Shown here: one piece after another, positions 23,401 to 33,335 of the stretch
Layout: every line of letters begins with the position of its first letter
How positions within the stretch are numbered: the first letter of the stretch is position 1
Assembly (NCBI GenBank): GCA_023807065.1
Contig: JAJJLU010000356.1
Coordinates: 1 to 64,000, forward strand
Reading direction: 5' to 3'
Source: Isotricha intestinalis
Taxonomy: Eukaryota; Ciliophora; Litostomatea; Vestibuliferida; Isotrichidae
Length of the DNA stretch: 64,000 bases
Made by a program: the position numbers and the translations under genes
The notes under the pieces: model-generated
Told to the model about the DNA's origin: nothing
The model's input: the letters and a program-made list of their open reading frames with translations, nothing else
Database searches by the model: none

Positions 23401-26400
23401 AGATGATTTAAATAATCCAAATGTCAATAGAAGAAAAAGTTATCAAGAAAATCAAAATAATAATGGACTCAAATTTGATAAAAGATTACATTCAAAAAGT
23501 CAAGATATGGGAAATGATATTGATTCAAACCCTTATTTAGACAATAATTTAAGAGATACTTATTCAAATTTAAAATCAAATAATTTAGATAGTAATCAGA
23601 AAAATAGAAATTTAGGTAATTTAATTTCTGGAAATAGATCATCTCAAAATAGTGCCTTTAATAAAAAACATTATGATGATGATAAAAATCTAACAAATAA
23701 ACAATATTCAGTAATGGGAACTTATAATTGGGAAAATGATGATGATGATGAACATACTGATAATATCCATAGTAAAAGTCAAATTCAAACTAGAACTCTT
23801 AAAAATAATGCTGCAAATTTAGATGATATTGAAAATTTCGCATATAATTTAAGGAAAAATAAACCTAATAATAATCAAAATTTGAATGAAATGGATAATA
23901 ATACTAAACATTTAGAAGATAATTTTAATAATATAATTAATGATATTAATAAGGATCATGCAAGCCCAACATTTAATGATTTTAATTCAAATAAAAAAGG
24001 AATATCATCAACTGAAAGTAACCAGAAATTACAAAATTCAAATAATAAAAATGAAGGAAATAATTTAGTAATGAGTAAAAATTCATCTGAATTGTCTGTT
24101 AATTTCTCAAATCCAAATTTAAATCAAAATAATAATTTAAGAACATCAGAAAATAAAGATGATGCTTTAGCTTCAAAATATGGAACCAATTCATTATATA
24201 ATATAACTAAAGGTAGTTCAAATAGAAATATAAATAATAATAATGTATTAAATAACACAAATTCATCTGCAAATTTCCCTTCTTTTGGTAATTCTCAAAG
24301 TCAAAGTAAAAATAATATCATAGTAAATCCTCTTCAAAATTCAAATAATACTATTTCAAAAGAAAATCAAAATAATAGTGGTACAGAAAGTGATTTAATG
24401 TTTTCATTTGATCCCAAGAAACAACAGAAAATACAGAATAAAATAAAAGGTCAAAATAGTAGTAGTAATATCAATGAAAAAAGTCAAAAAGATTTAGAAA
24501 AAATAGGTGAAGAAGATGATAATAAAAGAATAAATGATTATTATAATAAAGATTATAATAATAATAATTTAATCAGAAATGTTGAAAATGATAGAGAATT
24601 TAAACAAGATATGAATATCCAAAATAATAAAAAATTATATGATAGAGAAATGAATTCAGAAAATATAGAAGAAGATAGAATTAAACAATCAAAACATTCT
24701 TCGGCAAAAAAAGGAGATGAGTATGATAATTATGAAGATAATGAAAATTTAAGACAAAAAGGAGATAAAAATTCAAAGAAAAAAGCATTAAAAATTTCAA
24801 TAGGAGACAACAGTCAAAATGAATATATTGAAGATAATAGTAAAAACTACTTAAATAATAATAGAAATAGAAATAAATCAAATGAAAATAAAGAAACAAG
24901 AAATCAACATAAGAAAAATGATGATTATTCAAATGATACAGGAAGTTATGGTTCTTATTCTCCAAATGAACAAAAGAGAGATTCAGTAAATGTAAAACAC
25001 AGAGATTCATCAAATAATTATAATAATGATGATTATTCTCATGGAAACAAAGTAATTCGAACACTAAGAACTAAGGATATTGAAACATTAAGTGATGATA
25101 GTTTAAATGATTATAATTACAATAATGGAAAAAATAATTTAACTTATACTGGAGCATATCATGGTAATAGAAATAGAAGTAAAAATAGTAATAATAATGA
25201 ATCATCTTCTAATCAAAGAGATGATAATCACAGAAATAAAAAACATCATGAAAAGAAAGAAAATAATTATTCTCAAAATGAATCTTATTCAGATGAAGAA
25301 AATGATAATAATTCACAAAATAGAAAAGTAAATAAATTAGTTAAAAAACATAATAAAAATAAAAATGAATATGATGAAAATAAAAATGTTAATTATACTG
25401 AAAGTAATAGCAATAAAAAAAGAAAACATCATCATTCAAAGAAAAATAGTTATGAATCAAATTCAAGTAAAGGTTATCAATCAGAAGATTCAAATGATAA
25501 TTATAGATATTCAAATAAAAAACCAGGAATTAAATTACCAAGAAATCAAAACAAAGAAAATATTATAGATGATAATAATGAAAACAATCAAAAAGGAGAT
25601 TATAAAGTTCAAACAGTAAAAGAAAAAATAGTTTCATCATCTAAAAATAATAATAGACCACCTCATCCAAATTTAGATCATCAAAACGACGAAAAAAATA
25701 ATGATAATAATCAAGAAAAATATCCTAGAAAAAAAGGACAAGATATAAGATATAATAGTGAAAATGTAAAGAATAAAAATGAAAAAATAAATGATAATAA
25801 TAACTTTAATAAAGGTGGAAGTGCACAAGGAAGTAATAAAAATTTAATGGTAATAAGTCCAGAAGATACTTTTGGAATGAATGATTCTCAAGGAGAAAAT
25901 AATATGAATAATAAATATAGAAAAACTGGAGATTTTTATAATGAAAATAATGATAATAATAATCTTAATAATAAATTACAAATTAAAATTGCAAATAATA
26001 ATGGAGTGAATGATTATAATGAAGGAGAATATAATCCAAATCAAACTTCTAATCAAGTTAATGATCAACAAAAAATATTTACTCTAAAAGGAAATACAAC
26101 AAGTGATAATATAACTATGACAAATCCAAGCAATCATCCTACTTTTAATGAAGAAAGAGGATCAAATAAATTTAATATAGTTTATAATAATAATAATAAT
26201 AATACAAATACTAATAATAAAAAAAGTAATAATCAAAATAATGAAAATAATATTCAAAATGATTCTGGAGAAGAGATTTTCTATAAGAAAAATACAGTTG
26301 GTCATGATTATATTAAAAATCAAAATAAGTTAAATAATAATAAAAACTTAAATAGTAGAAATAATATGGGAAATAATAGTGAAGATCCTCAAAACAAAAA

Positions 26401-27538
26401 AAGAAGTGATCAAAAATCTTTTGAAAATTCATTAACTTCAAATAGGACAAGTAAAACAATGAAAATGGCAACTGAACCAGCATCAAATTATGAAGATTAT
26501 AAATCTAGAAAATATAGGAATTATCCTAAAAAAATGGAAGATAATAATTCAAACTTAGTTAATTTACTTTCTGAAGAAAATAAAAATTTAAAGCATAACG
26601 AAAATGAAGATAATATGAATATTAAAATGGGAAATAATAATGAACAAAGAAATAGAAATCAAATGAATATTAAAATAGGAAATAATAATGATAATGAGCA
26701 AATAAGAAATAACCAAAATATTTTTATGGGAAATCAAAATAGAAATTATAATGAAAATGAACAAATAAAAAATAATATAATATTCCCAAAAAGTAAAATG
26801 AGTAATAATCCTGAAAATATTGAATCAAATAGAAATAATAATATTGTTATGGGAAATGCATTTAGAAATGATAATTATGATAGAAATAAAGCAATGAATT
26901 TAAGAGATAATTTAATTAGAATGAATGAAAAAAACTTTAAGCCAAATCAAAATTATAATAATAATAGTTATAGAAATACAGCAAGTAATCAATATGATAA
27001 TTCTGGTAATACTTCAGGACAATATGGTAGTGCAGTTTTTGGAAGTTCTAATACAAGTTATAATCAATATAATCAAAAAATAAAAGGTAATAATAATATA
27101 AATGAATATGGTGTTAATATGGGTGATGCTTTTGCAGAAAGATCAATTGGTATGAATAATAGAACTAATAATATAAATTATGGAAACAGTAATTCTTATA
27201 ATAATAATTCTAAAGAAATTTTAGATGATTTATATAATAATAATTTCAGTGGAAATCCTAGAGATTTAAAAGATAAATTTATTGCTATGAGATATTTAAA
27301 TAAAGGAGTTAATAAATATTCTTTAGGATACTTTTCTTATTTAGTTAAAAATTATATGATGAAATTAGCATATCTGCAATGTATTGATAATATATATAAA
27401 TATGAGATATTTAGAGAGAAGAAATATGGAATAAAGATTTTATTTAGATTAATGAAAAAGAGAATTATTTTTTATAAAATAAAATTCTTCCACAGATATA
27501 ATAAAATTTATAAATTTTTACTCAAGCATAAAAAATAA
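17498..27538 (+). CDS. Giant RCC1-repeat protein with NPE and YIDN repeat arrays
   Basis: A single open frame of 3346 residues. Residues about 40-400 form an RCC1-type propeller: two clear blades (GNVLVWGQNKEGLLGLG and GQGFSWGIGKYGELGLD) and several divergent ones. The rest is Asn/Lys/Ser-rich and presumably disordered, with two ordered repeat arrays. Seven units of the form GYIDNxGxFxPY occur at about 970-1150. A long array of 10-11-residue units (NPxxxENIKN type), grouped into five larger units of roughly 100 residues, covers about 1368-1850. The C-terminus is basic and helical (about 3270-3346), with no membrane segment. An N-terminal RCC1 domain plus a long low-complexity tail recalls RPGR, but the propeller is too divergent to call it that. 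RCC1 proteins also act in GTPase exchange and other scaffolding. All Gln codons are CAA or CAG across 10 kb. Confidence 0.88.
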   Translation: MISNPPTGRVYFFKTDKTIKNKFSPILEINSNFDTLKSIVIGSGRAIGITSQDELLEWTFDKKTQSSITTTPPSNKQLKQTKNDFLFLLSKPVFQFNKLKFKSILLNKTMCLGLDTMGNVLVWGQNKEGLLGLGYDVTSVDSPTKLEGLSDIKEISLSDFHAVCLNNNGQGFSWGIGKYGELGLDKCIYTPTPQRINSDNTYSKVFAGNLITCFIDLNGHFSYYGVIIKQLKGYNSSITVKNLLNDQNNFDNKSLFLEKDIAELENELFENIIIGNGFIGLLSKRGLLFTLEYSDKLTMLYSKYFIYSIAVSHNEIYGLCKDGYSNKTVNVTSKIHVMNNNSIGKNYYLCKWSSKFPEKEVFSEIWTTTIFKITEEIQNIQNISLLSSNQNRSLVLLIEKEDRPNNLNNSFFTPLNRKLLDSSTNNDLSIDNSMNVTYNEFPNIKRVFPENFLTYDSEYDDSFNKKFKRTKSRVNANISGIFIDNSAYGNYNYYTNNTLNRSRSYSPNLNKTYNTNTFNSVVGGLSQIGKSTYFPGSNMGNYNYNTNTNLSNFNTNNNLYTPNNKSLNKNETGENYDESVEMKEKELNNYKQEVDNIIKNFKEKQREQKQNLQHKYARSTGHHVIFTGGNQNRTAVQNDLLHNRGQSTDLNLSFSTTSPNIDKSNISGNKIIINKNSKLTKGLSVDTSNNLDELLKDNSNIIRNDLYSDTDENNNIFNRTTSGINLSYLSPNPNANILNKRYGPNINIGNNNMAHSTNILSRMNLIGNNSKRFNTESSSNELYNSGNRRLIGSNSFGFINNNGKRVNFRLSEDNMHNIRVIKTLSDSDEDRSRSKDKIKKDFGLDDINQLKIKKTNSYRIHENNEDNVKLRMQQRLISLDKIRQLEKKGKIFSEDELEKHLNNPQILANDPNDMLFYKNIELQNNPELYNQFTGKFNQEYNLNYPKNKGNSQLSIINLSGKGINPANQYANKEGYIDNNGIFHIFREGKGINVNKVISGGYVDNSGNFYPYNDDINNNYEKNNIINKGGFIDDKGIFHFNQNQQNEIMNKEGFIDNEGNFVNSEEGSNNLDNKRGYIDNKGMYHPYDNKNSNFLDKGAYIDNQGNFYPYIGNKNDIVMNRRVYNDGYEMKDYSGEYRNRDGALQTGFIQDKDGNIINMKEGIKKESMRIQGFISDNMSNRDYTNKNQHYVQGKMIYEDENDDDNVNMRSGKFYDSDEVNKYSNNKKINIQTGEYYEGDYGNYNIHAKDTFGNNNFVYKDQYSDRNIKNINTGTFSNENSGRNNMSRRMKSDREIEDLANFAESQRLKKSSQDENNLSNIIIDNNNESYVNAYNRSKMNERENENLKEYKKKIERENENSLNINKDFDEFMNENPEVVERIKNNKQLNDILENNPDFIENIKNNPNYIENIKKNNPQFNEFVKKNPEIMKVLQENPEYVENIKIKQQYDENIKKVNKYNDFVKKNPEFKEFINKNNKVVENIQHNKQLDDIIKSNPDFIENVKNNPQYIENMKRNNPEFNEFVKKNPEIIQVLKENPEYVENIKIKQESEENIKKIEEHNNNVNMNPLNNEYMKTNKEFHQFMNENPEVVENIKNNDQLNDILENNPDFIENIKNNPNYIENIKKNNPQFNEFVKKNPEIIDVLKKNPEYIENIKNKQKVEENIKNTMNKQTNKQSEFKQFINNNKRLVENIKNNRQLDEIIKKNPDLIENMKYNPQYIENMKKNNPEFNEFIKKNPEIIQVMKNNPEFIEDIKNKQQYDEYVEKNPEFNEFIENNPEVVENIKNNSQLNELLENNPDFIENIKNNPEYIEDMKQDPQFKELMKKNPEIVEVLRNNPEYVENIKNKQQYDENLNKPIDSNSKFSSYGKYVQSSLTSRKNSKYQSFKNLRSASYSDNEGSSETSQKKKTRKKKSKKNNLMIRKRNVFDSLLNPSHENNIDEISSNNNSIHTITSSIFRKRNYNITQSNLSDDLNNPNVNRRKSYQENQNNNGLKFDKRLHSKSQDMGNDIDSNPYLDNNLRDTYSNLKSNNLDSNQKNRNLGNLISGNRSSQNSAFNKKHYDDDKNLTNKQYSVMGTYNWENDDDDEHTDNIHSKSQIQTRTLKNNAANLDDIENFAYNLRKNKPNNNQNLNEMDNNTKHLEDNFNNIINDINKDHASPTFNDFNSNKKGISSTESNQKLQNSNNKNEGNNLVMSKNSSELSVNFSNPNLNQNNNLRTSENKDDALASKYGTNSLYNITKGSSNRNINNNNVLNNTNSSANFPSFGNSQSQSKNNIIVNPLQNSNNTISKENQNNSGTESDLMFSFDPKKQQKIQNKIKGQNSSSNINEKSQKDLEKIGEEDDNKRINDYYNKDYNNNNLIRNVENDREFKQDMNIQNNKKLYDREMNSENIEEDRIKQSKHSSAKKGDEYDNYEDNENLRQKGDKNSKKKALKISIGDNSQNEYIEDNSKNYLNNNRNRNKSNENKETRNQHKKNDDYSNDTGSYGSYSPNEQKRDSVNVKHRDSSNNYNNDDYSHGNKVIRTLRTKDIETLSDDSLNDYNYNNGKNNLTYTGAYHGNRNRSKNSNNNESSSNQRDDNHRNKKHHEKKENNYSQNESYSDEENDNNSQNRKVNKLVKKHNKNKNEYDENKNVNYTESNSNKKRKHHHSKKNSYESNSSKGYQSEDSNDNYRYSNKKPGIKLPRNQNKENIIDDNNENNQKGDYKVQTVKEKIVSSSKNNNRPPHPNLDHQNDEKNNDNNQEKYPRKKGQDIRYNSENVKNKNEKINDNNNFNKGGSAQGSNKNLMVISPEDTFGMNDSQGENNMNNKYRKTGDFYNENNDNNNLNNKLQIKIANNNGVNDYNEGEYNPNQTSNQVNDQQKIFTLKGNTTSDNITMTNPSNHPTFNEERGSNKFNIVYNNNNNNTNTNNKKSNNQNNENNIQNDSGEEIFYKKNTVGHDYIKNQNKLNNNKNLNSRNNMGNNSEDPQNKKRSDQKSFENSLTSNRTSKTMKMATEPASNYEDYKSRKYRNYPKKMEDNNSNLVNLLSEENKNLKHNENEDNMNIKMGNNNEQRNRNQMNIKIGNNNDNEQIRNNQNIFMGNQNRNYNENEQIKNNIIFPKSKMSNNPENIESNRNNNIVMGNAFRNDNYDRNKAMNLRDNLIRMNEKNFKPNQNYNNNSYRNTASNQYDNSGNTSGQYGSAVFGSSNTSYNQYNQKIKGNNNINEYGVNMGDAFAERSIGMNNRTNNINYGNSNSYNNNSKEILDDLYNNNFSGNPRDLKDKFIAMRYLNKGVNKYSLGYFSYLVKNYMMKLAYLQCIDNIYKYEIFREKKYGIKILFRLMKKRIIFYKIKFFHRYNKIYKFLLKHKK
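20404..20965 (+). repeat. YIDN-type protein repeats within the RCC1 gene
   Basis: Seven imperfect copies of a motif reading roughly GYIDNxGNFYPY appear (for example GYIDNNGIFHIF, GYVDNSGNFYPY, GFIDDKGIFHFN, AYIDNQGNFYPY, GFIQDKDGNIIN). Spacers are Asn-rich and vary in length. The copies have diverged at DNA level, so the array is old and probably kept by selection on the protein. Confidence 0.75.
21597..23045 (+). repeat. NPE-repeat array, about 100-residue super-repeats
   Basis: About 480 residues are built from 10-11-residue units starting Asn-Pro-Glu/Asp and ending in Glu-Asn-Ile-Lys. They are organised into five super-repeats beginning near 21597, 21897, 22230, 22527 and 22797. Each super-repeat has the same unit order (PEVVENIKNN, NPDFIENIKN, NPxYIENIKK, NPxFNEFVKK, NPEIxxVLxE, NPEYVENIK). 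Some DNA blocks, for example the first and third, are nearly identical, suggesting recent duplication. Confidence 0.85.
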
Positions 27539-30136
27539 AAGTAATAATAAAGAATTAAATATATAATTTTTATTTTTTATTTTTATTTATATAACTAAAT
27601 ATATTTATCTAAATACTTTAATTAATAAATATAGAAAAAATTATATGTTTTATGATATTTTAATAATTATATGTAAATTTTAATCCAAAGATAATATTTT
27701 CTTTTATTTTCCATAAATAAATAATAATGAATGTTTACATTATCCTTTTTACAAAAAAGATCACAATTAAAAAGATTTAAAACTTGAAAATTTAAAGATT
27801 AATCTTATTTTAAAAACCCATATTTTTTCAAAATATCACTTTAGTAATTACTTCATGATGATAATCTAAAATTAGGCAAATGAATAATAAGATTATTTTA
27901 AAATATTATTATCAACATTCATATTTAAATCCTTAAAATAAGATTATTATTAAAATTATCTGTATCATAATTTTTATCAATTTTCCCCAATGAATACTCC
28001 TTAATTATTCTCATTCCCTTATAAAAGATATTTTTCAAACTTTATGAAAATAATGATCTCATTTTTTCTTTTATTCACTTTGACAAATTTTTAATGAATT
28101 AATTAATTAAAGAACCAAAAAAAAATGATTTACTGAAATCTAAAACTAAGCAAAACTTATTATTTGAAGGAATTAAATATTTAACATCAAACTAAAGCCC
28201 TTCTAAAATAATTTTCTTCTTTTTTTAACAGATGATAAAAAGTGAATTTTAATAAATCTTTAAAGATGATGGTAACTAATAAAAAATATTAAAACATCTT
28301 CTAATTTACATTTAAAGTAAAAGAGGATTAAAATTAAATTTTACCTAATAATTGAAACAAAAAGTTCAGATATTTTATATATAATTAAATTCGCGATTGA
28401 ACTTTCTACTCTTACTTAAAAACTTAAAAATTTAAAAGAAAAATTTTATTTTATTTTGAAGAAATTTAATTGAATTAAAATTTAAAAAATTTTTTACAAA
28501 ATAAAAAAATATAATATTATTTCCCAATTTTAATTAATAAATTATATTTTGGCTCTAAAATTAAAATCCCAATGATATAAAATATCAGAAAATATTTAAT
28601 CTTTTTAATTTTTTTAATTAGTATTTTTGGAATAACCAAATAAAATTTGGTACATTAAATTCAGAATCGTTCATAAAATAGGATCTTTTATAATTATAAA
28701 CAATAAACGTCTTATATAACTTTTGGTAATTTATTATAACGACTATATCTTCTATATTTTACTCATTTTGTTTAAAAAAAAGTTATTCTTTCAAATATCA
28801 TTTGAAATTGCTGTTTTTCTTACATTTATTCTCCTAAACAATATTAATTAAACAATTTTGAGGGTATATTTGAATTAAAAAATCTGGAGTTTAAAAGTGT
28901 TTTCTTTCATTATATTAAAGGAAAATATTAGTTTTTTCTAATATTACCAATATTATTATTTTTTATTAATAATCAAAATAAATAGTTCACAACAACAAAT
29001 GTTGACACAAAAATTTATAAATCAATCAATGATTAATTAAATGAAAGCACTACTTCAAACCCAGATAAAAATAATTATTATATTTAGAATGTATTCTAAT
29101 TTTGTCTCAGAATATTAAATTTTTGATTTTGTGAATGTGAAATTAATTATCTATTATCGTTTAATGCTTAACATTCACAGAAATATTTAATATTTTTTAA
29201 CTATATTTTTATGAATCATTTTAAAAAAATTTTCTAATTAATTATTGAACCCTTTAAGAAATTGAATGTAATTTGGAGTGTTTCCTTGGTATATTCTAAA
29301 TTAATATTATTTTGTTTAAAAATCTTTTTATATTTATTTTATCATTTAAATTAAATGGGGATTTTGGAACTGTTTTTGTTTATTGTTCCATAAACTTTTC
29401 CTTTTACATATTCTTTTTTATTCCATAAAATTTTATCTTATATATTCCTGATTTACAACACATATTGTCATTAAAATCTTTTTGAATCAGAAAAAATATA
29501 TTAACAAATATAATACATAAAACATTTATAAAAACAATATATAATACTTATTTTTATATTTGAAAATCTTATTCATTTTAAGTTTTCTTTTTGATTTTGG
29601 GAAATTTAAGTGTTTTTTTTTCAAAGAATTTAAAAATATTCAAAAAATATCAATATTTTTTTAAATATAACCATTAAGAATCATAATAGTGATTTTATAA
29701 CAAAAAGATTAATAAAATCATGATTTTTTCCCATTCCAAAGATTAAAATAAAGAGCTCTTTGTAATTAATTATAATCACTTTCTTTATATAAAATTACCA
29801 AAAAAAACTATTTAGTTTAATTCGTTTCTGAATTTAACAAATTTTCTTTTATTTTTTTTACAAAGTATTCAAATTTGTTCTTTTTTATTTATTCTTATCA
29901 TTGTATATAATTAATATGAATAAAAATGTGCCTATCATTGATGTTATCATAATTAAAGAAAATGAATAAAAATTAATATTTTGATTTTTTTTAGAGAGTT
30001 TTGTAAAATCATTTATTTAATTTTATTTTGTTTTAAATTATTTAGAAATTCATAAATTTTGATTAGATTCTATTGTGTTTTTATTTTTTTTATCATTTTT
30101 TTATTTTTATAATATTTAAAATTTTGAAAGTGTGTT
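27539..30136. other. 2.6-kb intergenic region, decayed sequence
   Basis: No gene, RNA or ordered repeat is recognisable. Some frames give protein-like strings when TAA/TAG are read through (for example near 28120-28450), but their acidic-residue content is about that of AT-rich noncoding DNA, so I do not call them genes. Confidence 0.5.
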
Positions 30137-30625
30137 ATGGTTGTTGAAACTATTTTCTATTTTTGTATTATTGCTTTTTTAATAACATTTAGTTCTTTGA
30201 TTGTTAGTTTTTTTTATATAACTTTCTTGAGTATTATTTAGTTTTCTGAATTAGATGATCTGAAGATAAATGAAGGAAAAGTTTTAGAAGTTAGTGAAAA
30301 TATTGTTTATTATTTTTATATTGAATTAATTTTGTCTCTGTTATTTATATTATTTTCATATCTTATTTACTTTAAAATTGCTTTAATTATTTCAGTCTCT
30401 ATTACAATATATAATATATTTACTTTTTTGAAAGAGAGTTATAAATTGGATTTTATAATAGGAGATGTTTTAGATAATAAAAAAATATATGATAAGGAAA
30501 GTTTTAAATATAAAATTAAATTTGCAATTTATGTAATTCTTTTCATTTTATCTTTTATTAAAATTTTATTAAATATATTACACTTCTTATTTGAAGCTCT
30601 TTTTCATGATTTAGATAATTACTAA
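30137..30625 (+). CDS. Cornichon-family ER cargo receptor with one in-frame TAG
   Basis: From the ATG at 30137 the frame runs 163 codons to TAA and fits cornichon/Erv14 (ER export receptors loading membrane cargo into COPII vesicles). Visible elements are a hydrophobic N-terminal helix, the ELDDLKIN motif like the family's (D/E)LxxDYxNP, a middle helix pair and a closing KIKFAIYVILFILSFIKIL helix. Codon 35 (30239-30241) is TAG, sitting where homologues have a small or polar residue just before that motif. Either the gene has one nonsense mutation, or a 39-nt GT-AG intron (30203-30241, in frame, ending on that TAG) is removed, leaving 149 residues and a shortened first helix. Cornichons are usually 134-160 residues, so both lengths fit. 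Everything else is intact. Confidence 0.65.
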
Positions 30626-31243
30626 TTAAATTATATTTAAATGATAATTTTATTATATGAATAAAAAAATATATAATAGAAATGTCCATTTCCAAATTAT
30701 TTAACACTAAATATAATAATGAATTATGATTGAAAACAATAATTTGATAATGAAAGGAATAGATGCTTAAAACTATTATTAGAATTTTTCTTATTCAATA
30801 AATTGAAATAGTAATTATTTAAATAGAAATCAAATTCAAAATAATAGGATTTTAAAAGGAATTTATTATATTTAAAAGAAGAAGAATCTAAAAATAGATT
30901 TCAATTTTATTCTAAAATAAAAGAATAAAAATATTCGTGAAGAATATAAATGAAAATCTTTAAGAATTGAATTATTGATTTTTCTTTTAAAAAAATTTTC
31001 ATATTTTTAGGTAGATTTATTTATAAAACATATGATATTCTTTAGGAAACATTAATAGTATGTTTAATTTTGGTTATAGAAAAATATATATCTATAAGAA
31101 AAAATATTTAAGTATTTTCATAATTTTTATTAACATTGATAAAAAAAATAAATTAAAAAACTCATTTAAAATTTGTTGAATGAATATTTCTTCAAATAAA
31201 AATATATTTAAAAAATAATCCAATATAGAAAAATCTCTTTCTA
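30626..31243. other. Intergenic, nothing recognised
   Basis: AT-rich sequence between the cornichon gene and the convergent Rab-like gene. Stops occur in all frames. I see no RNA gene or repeat. Confidence 0.5.
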
Positions 31244-31882
31244 TTATGAATTTTTACAACATCCTTTTTTCTTATTGGATTTTGTAACATTTTCTTTATT
31301 TAACTGAACTCCTTTATTTTCTTTATTTTTATTAACATAATTACTATTAATATTTTTAACATTTCCTATAGTTTCAATATATTTCTTAGTTAATAATTCT
31401 ATTAACTGAGAAATAGCTTCATTATTTTTAGCAGTAGTTTCCTTAAAAATAGCACCAATAGATTCAGCATATTCTTTTCCTTCTTCAGTTTTAACTTGTT
31501 CATCTTCATATAAATCACATTTATTCCCAGCAATACCAATTATAATATTTTTACCTAATGAATTTGTAATATAAGTATACCAATAATTTTTTAATTCATT
31601 AAATGTATCTTTTTGAGTTATATCATATACTAAAAGAGCAATTTTTGAATTTTTAACGAACATTTGATTTATTGTTCTATATTGTTCTTGACCACATGTA
31701 TCCCATATATTTAATTTTATTTTTCTATCTTCTATAGCAATTTCTTTTGTTATTGTGTCATAACCAACTGTTGCTATTTTTTCTTCTGAAAATATATTAT
31801 CTATATATTGTTTAATTAAACTTGTTTTTCCTACATTTGTTTCTCCTACTACAATTAATTTTGCTTCTTCTAGTTTTTCCAT
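31244..31882 (-). CDS. Rab-like small GTPase (paralogue 1)
   Basis: A 212-residue Ras-superfamily GTPase, a membrane-traffic switch. Motifs in order: P-loop GETNVGKTS, switch I Thr in IATVGYD, WDTCGQE (the usual WDTAGQE has Ala, here Cys), GNKCDL for guanine recognition, and ETTAKN in place of ETSAK. The switch II Gln is present, so hydrolysis should work. The C-terminus ends KKKGCCKNS, a double-Cys prenylation signal three residues from the end. Sequence style is closest to the Rab5/21/22 group, but subfamily is uncertain. It resembles the two Rab-like genes at 35.1 and 36.9 kb (same SYW/NYW segment after switch II, same GIAGNKxDLYE block), indicating local duplication. It faces leftwards, away from the other two. 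Confidence 0.9.
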   Translation of the reverse strand: MEKLEEAKLIVVGETNVGKTSLIKQYIDNIFSEEKIATVGYDTITKEIAIEDRKIKLNIWDTCGQEQYRTINQMFVKNSKIALLVYDITQKDTFNELKNYWYTYITNSLGKNIIIGIAGNKCDLYEDEQVKTEEGKEYAESIGAIFKETTAKNNEAISQLIELLTKKYIETIGNVKNINSNYVNKNKENKGVQLNKENVTKSNKKKGCCKNS

Positions 31883-33335
31883 TTTTGTATTTTTAATTAT
31901 AAAAAAATAAAAGATTTTTTCAAATTAATATATAAATATTCTATTTAATTAAAAAGAAATTAATTTTTATTTCATTTGAAAATTACAACACACAGTGATA
32001 AATGAAATTTAAAACAAAGAATAAAAATAAAGAAATAATGAAAATGTTTCTATTAATATTTCAAATAAATTAAACAAAATTATAGGGTTAAAATGAATAA
32101 AATCGTTCATTAAGAAAAAAAAAAACAATTAGAAATTCTTAGAAATAAAATATCAACTTTCATTTATACTTGAAGAAGAAAATAATTTATAAAAAAATTC
32201 ATTAATGAAATAAATAATTATAACTTATTTTTATATTAAAAAAGAAGTTTATAAAAATATTTACTAAATAAATTATAAATGAACTACAAATAATTGGTTT
32301 TTATATTATAAATAATTGATTATGAAATTATTTTAACACCTTATATTACTGAAGATGAATTATTAACTTTATTTTTTTTTCGAAGATATTTTCCCAAGAA
32401 TTAAAAATGAAAAATGAAATTGATTGGGATTTAATTAAACAATATATTTATATGTTTCATAATACAATGTTGTTAGATATAAAAAAATCATTAATGATTT
32501 AAAAGAATATTATAATAATTTTTTATTAACATTTTTTAGAAAAGATAATCAAAATTATTTTTCTATTCATGTATTAATAAATTTATTTATAATAAATAAA
32601 ATTCTGAAGAATTATTAAATGAATATTCAATAAATTTCTTTAAAACAATCTTTTTTTATTTCTATTAAAACTTTATAGAAAAAAATTAAACTGATTCTAT
32701 TCTTCAGAATGTATATTTAAAAGAATATTTCTTGCCTCAGATATCAAAACTTTAATGAAAAAGGAAAATTTAGGAAATATATTTATTCATCTTTACATTC
32801 AAAAAGTCATTAAATAATATTTTAGACGATTTATATCAAAAATCATTGGCTTTTCTAGATAAAAAATAAGACATTTTTTATTAACATTTATTTCTGAATG
32901 TTAAATAATTATTTAATAAAGAAAAAAAAGCGAAATAAATGAGTAAGTTTGGAACTTTAATATATAACATTTAATATTTAACAAATGACATTTCAGGAGA
33001 AAATGCTATACATCTTTAAGAATATATATTTATTAAAAAAATTCCTATGAAATTATTTCAAGCCCAAACCACTTCAAATTATTATGATGATATTGAAGAA
33101 AGATTCAATTTCTTATGAAGGAATCAAAAGAATATATAATCAAATATTCTTAAGCTATTAAAAGGATGCTTGAATTTAGATGAATAAAAATATTAAATAA
33201 ATTGCTAATATTTTTTAATGTAAATTGATAAAATTAGTTTTTTCCTATTTTTCATTAGTTGAAATTAATAAATAAGATTTATTAAGATATTATTGATGTT
33301 TAATTTTTTACTAATTTATTAATTATGAAATTAAT
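31883..33335. other. Intergenic region with a heavily decayed coding remnant
   Basis: Near 32330-32510 the plus strand has protein-like pieces split between frames (TPYITEDELLTLFFF, EIDWDLIKQYIYMFHNTML), with frameshifts and stops between them. Similar scraps continue to about 33200. No family can be recognised. The first 300 bases hold only the probable upstream region of the Rab-like gene. Confidence 0.4.

Noticed and set aside
28120..28450. Gln-rich reading frame in the 27.5-30 kb gap
   Set aside because: Acidic and Gly content is at the level of AT-rich noncoding DNA; Gln richness comes only from reading TAA through.
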